Part shown: in pieces, positions 9,924-19,217 of the stretch
Position numbering within the stretch: position 1 is the stretch's first letter
How the letters are laid out: the number at the start of each line of letters is the position of its first letter
Assembly: GCF_020360975.1 (NCBI RefSeq)
Contig: NW_025408694.1
Location: 28,037 to 92,036 of the forward strand
DNA: 64,000 nucleotides
Reading direction: 5' to 3'
Source: Hirsutella rhossiliensis
Lineage: Eukaryota > Ascomycota > Sordariomycetes > Hypocreales > Ophiocordycipitaceae
Notes under the pieces: generated by a model
What the model saw: the letters and a program-made list of their open reading frames with translations, nothing else
The model's database searches: none
Told to the model about the DNA's origin: nothing
Program-made: the position numbers and the translations under genes

Positions 9924-12900
9924 CTAGTCCCTCGTGTTGAAAAGGAACTTGAGTTCGTTGACATTCAGGCGACCAATCTTCATGCTCTCGGTCTCGTCCA
10001 GTGCCGCCTCAACAATCGCCTTTTTGCGCTCTTGCAGCGCGATGATGCGGTCCTCGACCGTCTCCTCGGTGAGGATGCGGTAGACTTTCACCTCCAGTTT
10101 CTGGCCGATACGGTACGCACGGTCCACAGCCTGCATCTCGATGTATGGATTCCAAAAAGGGTCCATGATGATGACATTGTTGGCAGACGCGAGGTTCAAG
10201 CCCGCATTCCCGGCTCGGAGAGACACCAGCATGACCTTGACGTTGTCCCTGTCCCGGAAGTCTCTGGCAGCCCGGGCACGATCCTCGCCCGACATGCTGC
10301 CATCGTACCGCTCCGGCTTGTCCTTGAACTTGTCATGCCACATGGCCACCTGTAGTAAATCCAGAAGTAGGGTCCACTGAGAAAAGACAATGGTCTTCTC
10401 TCCCGTTTCTTGAATCTTCTTGAGAAGGTTCATGCACTCGGTGACTTTGGCCGCTGGCATCCACGTCTTTCGCAGGTAGCGCATATATCGCTTGTACGCC
10501 TCCCGATTCTTGATTGCCTCTAGCCGCAAGCTCTTCAGCATGGATGGCTTGACGTCGGCCGGCTTTTTCTTGCCCTTTTTGTTCTTCTTGGGAGTCTTGT
10601 CAGCCTTGTTGGCTTGCGACTTGGCGTGGTCCACGTGGTCCGAGTCGTCATCCTCCACGACGAAACCTCGCAAGTTCCCCTTGGCGTTAACCTCCTCCGT
10701 GTCAACCTCAGACTCCGACTTGGAATCGTCGTCGCTGGATGAGTCCTCGACGCCAGGCTCTGATTGCTTGACCATAGTTTCGGGCATGTGAACGCTCCGA
10801 AACGCTTCGTACGTGAAGCACTTCTTGCCGTCAAAAGTGCCACGACACACAGGGCACTTAGCCTTGTCGCTTTCATCTCCAGCTTGCAGGTTGGCGGCCG
10901 CAGAGTTGTCGACTAAGCGCGTGACACAATCCTTGCAGCCGTCGTGGCCACATGGGATAAAGAACGATGGAGACTGGACAGCGTCGAAACATATCGGGCA
11001 TTCAAAAGCCTCAATCGCCTTGATCCTTTCCACAGTGGCCTTGCTGAGCCTCTTGATCGGTTGCACCATTTTCTCGTCCACTTTCTCTTTGCCAAACTGG
11101 GTGGCATCGTCCACGTCCAGGTTGAGGTGCGGATGACAGCAAGCCTGCCGCATGCGGAGGAGGAGAACGAGAATGTTGGAATAATTCTTGCCGATAGAGC
11201 CTTCGCGTAGGTACTTGCTGAATAGAACCTGGGACTTCTGCTCAAGCTGCTTGTAGAATCCCCTCTCGTCGGGAGAAAGCTTAGCATACACTATGCTTTC
11301 GTCTTTCGAAGGAAGATTGAGAATGGGTTTCCCATTCAGCTGCGAGTCCTTCTTTCTTCGCAGCATGATAGCCTTGAGAAGAGCTCGAAGCCTGCTCATG
11401 GCGACGCTCTTTGCATCGCCCTTGAGACCGCAAAGGATGCCAAACGCCTGCGGGCCGTCAGTATGTTATTCAATCAAGCACAAACCAAGTCGTCCTGGAC
11501 TAACCTGTCGAAAATTCTCCCACACGCAGTAAGGCTTGATGTGGAGGAACTGAACAAGAGAGAAGAGTTCGAGGACCCCATTCATCATCGGGGTACCAGT
11601 GAGGCACCACCGATATGTGGATTTGAGCGCGTGGCAGGCTTTCGCCGTCTTGGTCTTCCTGTTCTTAATGCACTGTGCCTCGTCGAGCACGACTCTATGA
11701 AAGACAGCTTTGGTCGGGTGCAGCAAGGGAAATTTGAGAGCGTTGGCCCTGTCGTTTAAGTCAATGTTCCGATCGGCGTTGTCCTCCATGAACTTCTCCA
11801 GCCGCTTTAGTTCTTGAGCGATTGTGCCGTACGTCGTTAGGACAACGTCGTATCTGAGCAAGTCATCCGTCATCGCCTTGGTGTTGTGATATACGAAGAC
11901 GGACATGCGATGCGAGAGCTTAGTCTTCTTCGAAATCTCTTCCTCCCACTGGCGTACTAGCGAGAGCGGCCCGATAATCAAGTTCGTCTACTTGGTGTCA
12001 GCGGAACCAAGCTCGTTCACGGTGCCCCCCAGACATCCCCGACTTACCTTGGGTCGCCCTACGGCAGGTCTTGCCAACATGAGAGCCAGGGTGGATATCG
12101 TCTTGCCGAGACCCATGTCGTCGGCCAAGATGCCGCCTTTGTTGGTACCCTCCTCCATTTTCTTCATCCAAGACAAGGCGAGTTCCTGGTGGTGGTAGAG
12201 TGACTGCTTAAGTCCTGCCGGCGTCCCGTCCGATGCTTATCCGGGATGTCCATGTCCGGGCGAATGTTTTGCAGCAGCTCGTCCAACTCCTTTTCGCTCA
12301 CATTGGGATCATGGTACGCGTGGTCAAGAAAGCTGGATAACCTGTCGGCAAAGGGATTTCCTTCAGCGTCGAGCTGGTTGGCATAGTCGAGCATGCTGGG
12401 TTTGTCAATGGCATCAAGCAGGCTCACGCTGCCGGAGCTCGGCAAGGCTGGAGTCCTGGGGGGGCCATACATGCTCGAAGCCGGTGCGAAACCGACTGCT
12501 CCCGGCCGTCCTGCTTGATAGGGATGCGCAAAGGGGCTCCCGTACGAAAAAGGAAGCCCGTTGACACCAGGTGACTGATTCAGAGCACCTGGGCTGAAGC
12601 TTGTACTGGACGGCAGTGGCTTGTGAGGAAATGCCTGTGGAGTCGTCGTAAAAGGGCTCTGACCCGGGCCACCAAAAGCCGTCGATGGCATAGAGTTGTA
12701 CGAATTGGGCCCGTAAGGCTCATCCCAGCGGGCATCATATGCGCCAGGCATGGGTAGTGTCTGTGGCGGGCGAGAAGCTGGGTCTTCGCGCTTAACGAAT
12801 TGCCCGTGCGAGTTGGGCATTTGCGAAGCCATTATCTTTGAAAAGGCGTCTGAGTGGCCCGAACCTGGAGCCGGAGTAGACGGGACGACTGGAGCAGGAT

Positions 12901-14083
12901 CTCCTTGGCTCGAAAGCTGCTGAGCCAGACTCCTGTCTCTCATCTCCTGCTCGTGTCTCTTCTCTTCTTTGATATGTTGAGCGATGCATGTCGCATCGTA
13001 ATCGACGTCATCCCTGGCCACTGGTTAGTGCTTGACATTGCTTACGAGGGGGGATGGAGCTGGCGTGCCCAGTAAGGTCGATAATGTCTATGACACTGCT
13101 GGCGCTGTCTTGCGGTGTGGCGAATCCATTACTTTGAGGCGTCGGGGTGATGCGTCGAGCCTTGGCCGTTCCTCTAGCGATGCCCAGGAGCGGCGATTCA
13201 CACTCACGCTTGCGACTCGGCAGAGAGCGGGCACCTGGGCTTCTCCAGATGTCATTGTCCATCCTGAGCGTGCGAGGAGTCGAAAATGCCGCCGAGCTAC
13301 GGCGCGAACTGGCTGGTTCCACGCTGGCGGATAGTCGCGCTGGAGGGGCAGCTGTCAGCAAGGCGGGATGAAACAAGGCGCAAGCGCGGAATCGAGAGGA
13401 AATCAAGGAGCCCAAAATGTCATGCCAAGGAATGGGTGTGCGGTGTTTGAGTGCGGCAAAGCTTTGCTAAAGGGAAATGCGCCACAATGACGAGTGAGGT
13501 GTTCTTTGACCTGGCAGGCGCCAATATGGCGGCAAAGGGGTTGAAAGATGCACACAAACTAAGCAGGTGGTCGTCAGAGCTTAGATGCTGAATAGCAACT
13601 AGGATGATTCCACTGGGTAGAGGATGCGGTTGGAGTTCAGAAAGGGGAAAGAGGAGGAGTAAAGAACAGAATGCAGCGAAAGGGAAAACGAAGTGGCGAT
13701 GGACAGGAAGCACAGACAGGCGAGGTTGGGCGAGGAAAGCAGAGCTTACCTGTTGGGGTTGTCGAGGTGGGCAGAGAATGGCGGCTCTGGGCTTGGGCAT
13801 CGTCACGGCCGTCTATCCTCACCGAGTCAGCGCCGAATTCCGGAGGCTGAACAGAGGAGAGCGAGGGAGGATACTGACCTCCATCGCAGCTCGAGTCCCT
13901 GTTGGGGGTTTGAGCAGGTCCCGGCGGCTGACTGAGAAGGGCCCTCAACCTGGCAATCTCGCGCCTCGCCTCCTGGCGCTCCTGTTCGGCCCCATCGAAG
14001 TGTTCGCCCTGGAGGGAGTCGAGAATGACTTCCTGGACGACCAACTCGTCGGCCAGCGCATCATGATACAGGGGTTCTGCCAT
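9924..14083 (-). CDS. ULS1-like SNF2/RING DNA translocase (SUMO-targeted), frameshifted
   Basis: Predicted nuclear SWI/SNF-family ATPase of about 1,200 residues. Exons, read from the minus strand: 14083-13750, 13339-13046, 13013-12048, 11987-11505 and 11447-9924; the third intron would be only 32 bp and is uncertain. Exon 2 contains VIDIIDLTG, a good SUMO-interacting motif. The ATPase has GGILADDMGLGKT (Walker A, near 12110-12145), LDEAQCIKN (DEAQ box, near 11685) and CLTGTPMMN. A C3HC4 RING (CPICFDAVQSPSFFIPCGHDGCKDC, then CPVCRG) lies between the two helicase lobes at about 10840-11010, followed by IVFSQWTLLLDLL and VDRAYRIGQKLEVKVYRIL. SIM plus SNF2 plus inserted RING is the ULS1/Rrp plan: removing or ubiquitylating SUMOylated proteins on DNA. 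A frameshift near 12215-12235 separates DMDIPD from GTPAGLKQSLYHHQELALSW, so the copy may be broken or misassembled. Confidence 0.8.
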
Positions 14084-14409
14084 CAGCCGCGATCGAGCTT
14101 CAGCCCGGCGACAGGCGGCCAGGGCGCGCGCATTCGTCCTCGATCCTGTCTATTCCGACTGTTTGGCTAAGGCCAACGAGGTTCGTTGAGATGGTGAGGC
14201 AACGGCGAAGCTCGTAGGGGAAACGGGCGCTTGGGCTTCGTCTGACGTCGGCCTGTTGCCTGAGCGAGCGAACGAGGCGGAAAAGATGGGCCCTTTTGGG
14301 CTAGCAAGCAAAAGCAAAAGAGAGGGGATGATTGACGGTTTGCCTTGTGCGACAGGCAGTCGTCGTTACTCGTGCCACGCCCCACTTTTCTGGATTCCGG
14401 TTCACCTTC
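14084..14409 (-). promoter_or_regulatory. Upstream region of the ULS1-like gene
   Basis: This is the 326 bp between the ULS1-like start codon and the LINE target duplication. I see no TATA box or coding frame of substance. The roughly 10-kb nested insertion that follows has displaced whatever promoter elements lay further upstream. Confidence 0.4.
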
Positions 14410-14516
14410 ACCAGCCAAGCTAAGGTGGGCTTTCTCAGTCACCCGGCTCTGACCGAAGACTGACTAATATTACGGCTTTACCGCCGTGCCCGGAACCCGC
14501 TGACGGGGGAAGGGAC

Positions 14517-14556
14517 CTACGGGCGACTGTAGGCCAGACTGTCTCAAAACGCATTT
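14517..14556. repeat. Left 40-bp TIR of element X copy 2
   Basis: It begins CTACGGGCGACTGTAGGCCA and matches the reverse complement of 24162-24201 over 40 bases without a mismatch. The left flank ends in GAC, which is repeated immediately after 24201. Confidence 0.95.
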
Positions 14557-14734
14557 GGGAAGAAAATTTGTCATTACGTATACCCTACTGTGACCATAGA
14601 GGGTTATGGCCCATTTTTAAATATTCGGCTTAGCAGAAGCAGGGTTAATTGCATATACGACGAAGTTATAGCAGATCTTTACAGTCACGTTTCTTTCTTC
14701 CCCCTACTTTATTTTGCGTGGACGAATATTAAAA

Positions 14735-15034
14735 ATGCAAGCTATCACGATTGACAGTATTCTCCTCCCATCAATTCCTCCTACTGCACAACAACCAATA
14801 ACTAGCATTGAACTTACATCATGGGCGTTGTCTAAGGTGTATCAAGTCCGTTCGTCCAAGGTCGAGAGATTGCTAGCATCTACAGCCCCTAAACGCTTTA
14901 TATGTCTCAATACGAAGGCGAGGCAAGGTATATCACATTCGCATCGACTTAAGCTTACACGAAGCCAACATCTCGATGCCGCCTTGATATTTATATTCGG
15001 TGATCAGCCGAAAGCTCCTGTGTCCAGTGTATAA
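14735..15034 (+). CDS. Small ORF at the left end of element X (99 aa)
   Basis: An uninterrupted 99-residue frame (MQAITIDSILLPSIPP at its start) lies about 180 bp inside the left TIR, pointing inward. Basic residues are frequent after residue 40 (SSKVERLLASTAPKRF, SHSHRLKLTRSQHLD), which would fit nucleic-acid binding, but there is no recognisable domain. A TATAAAA sequence lies downstream at about 15160, not upstream. It is the only open frame in the left arm and has survived intact while the other genes of the element are broken. The left half of copy 1 lies outside the window, so conservation cannot be checked here. Confidence 0.45.
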   Translation: MQAITIDSILLPSIPPTAQQPITSIELTSWALSKVYQVRSSKVERLLASTAPKRFICLNTKARQGISHSHRLKLTRSQHLDAALIFIFGDQPKAPVSSV

Positions 15035-15188
15035 AAGGGAATGGGGTGTTTCAAGGCTGTTACACTCTGGAAATGCTAGGGTCAGGTGCATGCGCGAATT
15101 GCACGTACTCATCTCGTGGGTCGCTATGCAAACTACACTGTAACACTCTAGTTCTACCTATAAAAAGAAAAGGGAAAAGATTCAACTA

Positions 15189-17596
15189 ACGTACCCCACT
15201 GCGTCATGCAACGCACTAGGTCATGCAACAATTTTCAACACCTGACGCGTCTTCTTCAAATTGACGCGATATGGATCACAACCCTCGTATTGCAGAGGCA
15301 ATTATAGAACTGCAATCCCAAGATCGCCCTAAATATGCAGAGACCGCGAGGAGATACAATATCGACAAATCCACGCTGTGGCGCCGCTTCAAAGGCAAAA
15401 CAGCCTCAAATCACGACGCGAACTCTTACTCGCGACAGAAACTCACCAGCGCGCAGGAGGAGATTCTTATTGGGCACGTCAATAAGCTGACCGACCGTGG
15501 TATCCCGCCTACCCCTCAGATGTTGAAGAATATCGCCGAGGAAATCGCAGGGACAGAGCTTGGTGTCAACTGGGTGAGCCGCTTCCGCAAGCGACACCAT
15601 GACCGTCTTTCGAGCTTGTATTTGCGCACCATAGATCATCAGCGGAAGGCTGCTGATAATTCCAGGCATTTCCAAAACTTCTTCAATCTAGTAAGACTGC
15701 TTTTATCGTCATTTCAAGGGTATACTGCCGACAATACTCGGTCAAATGCCGTAAAGTCGCCATTTCTGACCGAATCCAACTAGCTCCGCGAAAAGATCGA
15801 AAAGTACAACATCAGTCCCTCAAATGTTTATAATTTTGACGAGAAGGATTCCAAATTGGTCTCTCTCGCTCCACCAAGCGAGTTGTCCCCCGAGAAGCCC
15901 TCAGGCGCGGAAAACTGGTCGGGGCAAGCCAAGACGGGAACCGGGAGTTCATCACGCTGATCGCTGCCATATGTGCAGATTATTCGTACCTGCCACCGGC
16001 CCTCATTTACAAAGGGGAGTCAAAAGACTTTCAAGATACTTGGCTTGAGGATTTTGACCATTCCAGCAAGTAGCCTTCTTCGCCAGTACGGAAAACGGCT
16101 GGAGCTGTGATGCACTGGGTTTACACTGGCTTCAGCGCATATTTGACTGCCATACGAAGCAAAAGGCTGGTCGTGCCTACCGTCTCTTAATTTTAGACGG
16201 TCACAATAGTCACATTAACCTGAAATTCATTGACTATGCCGATCGGAATCGAATTCTCATTGCTGTGTTGCCATCGCACTCAACTCATCGGCTTCAACCA
16301 CTCGATGTTGGCCTGTTTTCCGCACTCTCCACCTATTATGCTCAAGGTTCCGACCAGCTGATGTCCATTGGATGGGGGTTAATTCGCCTTACCAAACGGA
16401 ATTTTTGGCCACTCTTTCGTGATGCGTGGAACCAGGCATTTACGGCCAAAAATATCGAGGCTGGTTGGCGGGCCACAGAATCCATCCACTCGACCCCGGC
16501 AAAGTATTGTCCAAGATTAGCCACAGCAGTGATGTGACACCCCCACAAACTGCATCTGAGGAAAGGGCGATGAAGACTCCAGGCTCTCTTCGGGCTATTC
16601 GGCGCATTACCCGCCGTCTCCGCAAGGAAGGGCTGATGGACTCCCGAGTCACAGCGCTCTCCCGAGCATCAGAGAAACTGGCGACACAATATGAGCTCGT
16701 ACAACACGAAAATCGAGATCTACAGGAAGCGCTCAAACTTGCACATAAAAAAGGGAAACGCAGAAAGGCCTTGGGCCTTTTCAATCCGGAAGAAAGTGGT
16801 GGCCAGCCGGTCTTTTTCAGTCCAGCCAAGGTGGAACTGGCGCGGCGACGTCAGACGGACAAGGCACAGGCCGACGAGCAGCGCAAGCAAGCCATTGAAG
16901 ATCGTCGACTCCAGGTAGCCATATCACGTGAAGAAAAGGCTCGAGAATCTGCCGAGAAGAAAAACAGCGGGCTGCAATGCGTCAGGCCTTGCGAGAGCAG
17001 CGTTCTCGAGAGAAGACAGAGCGTGCTGCGGAGCGCGAGGCAAAGCGAGCTGAGAAACGGGAGGCCGCAGCAAAATTAAAAGCAGAGAGGTCTGCACGCG
17101 AGGCTGAACGCCAGGCTATTCGGGAAGTCAAGTTTGAGGTAGCTGCTACGTCAAAGCCTGGTGTAAGAGGGCACAAAAGACATGGTAGCGGTGAGAAAAA
17201 CGAGGGGCGTTGGAAGCGGGTTTGCGCGACGGGCATTCAACCACGCAACAACTCGGAGGAAGAAAGGGTAAAGATTGGTTCTGAAGCTTCAGTGGCTCGA
17301 GACCACAGTCCCGGAGCTTTAGGGGTAAAGACATACCTCCCGTTCGACGGAAGCGCAGGGAAGTATGGAGGCCGGTTTCTCAGTCTCTCAGGTCTGGGCG
17401 GACCACAAGACCGCCTGCTCATATTTCCTAAGAAAACCATCATATAGATAGACTCTGTATGAAGTGTTTCACATATTGTAATGTTTAATAGTATTTTAAA
17501 TGGTTGTGTCGGTTGCAGGATTAATTTTCGCTCTGGCTTGCCGGTCGGGCAATTTGTTGCATGACGTGGTGCGTTGCATGACTCAGTGAGGTACGT
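15189..17596 (+). mobile_element. Fot1/pogo element 1 (2,408 bp) inserted in element X
   Basis: Imperfect TIRs of about 41 bp begin ACGTACCYCACTG at both ends (15189 inward, 17596 inward), flanked by TA duplications at 15187-15188 and 17597-17598. Each TIR contains two direct copies of GTCATGCAAC, a plausible transposase-binding repeat. TA target choice, size and a DDE_1 transposase place it in the Tc1/mariner superfamily, pogo/Fot1 branch. Confidence 0.9.
15271..17447 (+). pseudogene. Fot1/pogo transposase 1 (frameshifted)
   Basis: The intact first frame (15271-15783) starts MDHNPRIAEAIIELQSQ and carries the psq-type helix-turn-helix (KYAETARRYNIDKSTLWRRF) and the Tc5/CENP-B-like second domain (LTSAQEEILIGHVNKLTDRGIPPT, then VSRFRKRHHDRL). 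The DDE_1 core is spread over several frames: NFDEKDSKL near 15832 at the first catalytic Asp, LILDGHNSHINLKFIDYADRN near 16190-16255, and HSTHRLQPLDVGLFSALSTYY near 16275-16340. The C-terminus (16560-17250) is a long basic coiled coil rich in Arg, Glu and Lys. Stops and indels near 15783, 15960, 16070 and 17000 make it inactive. Confidence 0.85.
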
Positions 17597-18559
17597 TAAT
17601 AATCGTCTTAGGTCATCATCAAACAGAGGAGAACTATAGCTATTCCCAAGAAAGCGAGGACCTACAGTCAATTACTCCTCGGCAGTGGCAGATAATTGGG
17701 AGAAAATTCCAGGAATGGGTTGAGATAATGGTACACAACTCATATAATGATGACTAAATAAACTCCACTCCTTATCTGCATTTATGCTCTACACACTTTG
17801 AAACTAAAAGTATTCCATTAAGATTACGAAGAAAAATTCGTTTACTTCGCACATCTACCACCTCTTCGTCATTAACTTATTAAGAGGCAATGGCTGATGA
17901 TACTTGTACGGCGACGGATACTCCCATCGGGCAGTATCCCTTAGTCAACCATTATGGACAGTCTGTCTTTATTGCGGAAATCTCCTTACCCGACAGTCTC
18001 GACAAGTTCCCGTCCGGACGAATATACAAAGCTCGAGATCCAACGACCATGACGCGCAGACGATCGATCTCACTTCCGACGATAGTCAAACAGAACGACA
18101 GATAGCTCCTGCGATGACAGTCCCAGCTATAAAGTCTACAAATGGATTACGTCAACTCGTTACGGCCACGAACGAGGGCAACACCCATCGCTCTGAGAGT
18201 GCGCAGGCAACAAGAAAGCGATCAATGCTCCAGCCCTTCGATCTAACGGTGAACTTTTATTGTGCGTCCTTTAGAATCATCGATAATAAAGGATTGCCTG
18301 TAAAGAAGTATCACGTAGGATATCCTAGTCTTGTACGGAAGGTTACACACTGTTTCTTTTCCGAACCAGCCAAGCAATTCTGTCACATTCCGACATGATT
18401 CAACAGATTATTCGCAGAGCCATTAACGACGAGACTTTAATCGATCGCGACTGGAAGCTCCTATCAGCTTGCTTAGCAAACAATCCAGGCTCGATCTCGT
18501 ATTATCCATCACAAGCATACGAGACGACATCCCTGCTTGACCTTTTCGCTCGATTTCCC

Positions 18560-18828
18560 TGTCACACATAGGATATCAGCCTCCAACAGTCTGACCCCTA
18601 TTCGCACAGTCCGTTTCCACATTTCCCCACAGAAACTTCTAGGAGGCATCATCAACGCATCAGTGGCTTCAGATGATCCGATCAGATGCTTCCATTCACT
18701 ACCATTCCCTTCCATTCTCATATTCAGGCAGTCTATAAAGATCTCGCCTCTTTCCCACCTTAGATAGCAGAATCAAGAGTCTTCCAGTCCCTGATCTTTA
18801 TGCCCACTTGCTCATCCTCCGTGCGATA
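18560..18828 (+). repeat. Solo copia LTR in element X copy 2 (269 bp)
   Basis: Nearly identical to the LTR at 2886-3156. The flanks TTCCC (left) and TCCCC (right) are a slightly imperfect 5-bp target duplication. It sits at exactly the element X position occupied by the copia element in copy 1. Confidence 0.9.
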
Positions 18829-19217
18829 TCCCCAAACAAGGCGATTGCATCACCTTTTAAGTACTCTTTAATCTTTTTGTTCTCTTACGAGAGCGACAAC
18901 AACCCAGACGACCTCTTCGAACCCGCACATATTCTTAGCGCCAAGAACGAACCTTTAGTTAAAAAAGAGAGTGCGTCTCCGAAGAAACGCAAGCAACCCT
19001 AAGACTAAACCGACGCCGAAGAATACAAGCAAGAAGTTTAAGGTAGAGGCTATCAAGGAGGAGGCCGAGAATAAATCTACGATACAAGTAGCATCTGAGG
19101 CGGATTTTGACTTTTCACAGGACTTTAAGTCAGATTTAGGGAGCCCAGGTCAGGTCTTAGAGGATATCAAGGAAGGCGAGACTCAAGAAGATGGTATCTC
19201 TAACGCGGACGGGACTA

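Noticed and set aside
13840..13880. Additional intron in exon 1 of the ULS1-like gene
   Set aside because: The candidate GT...AG is only about 31 bp and the frame is open without splicing.
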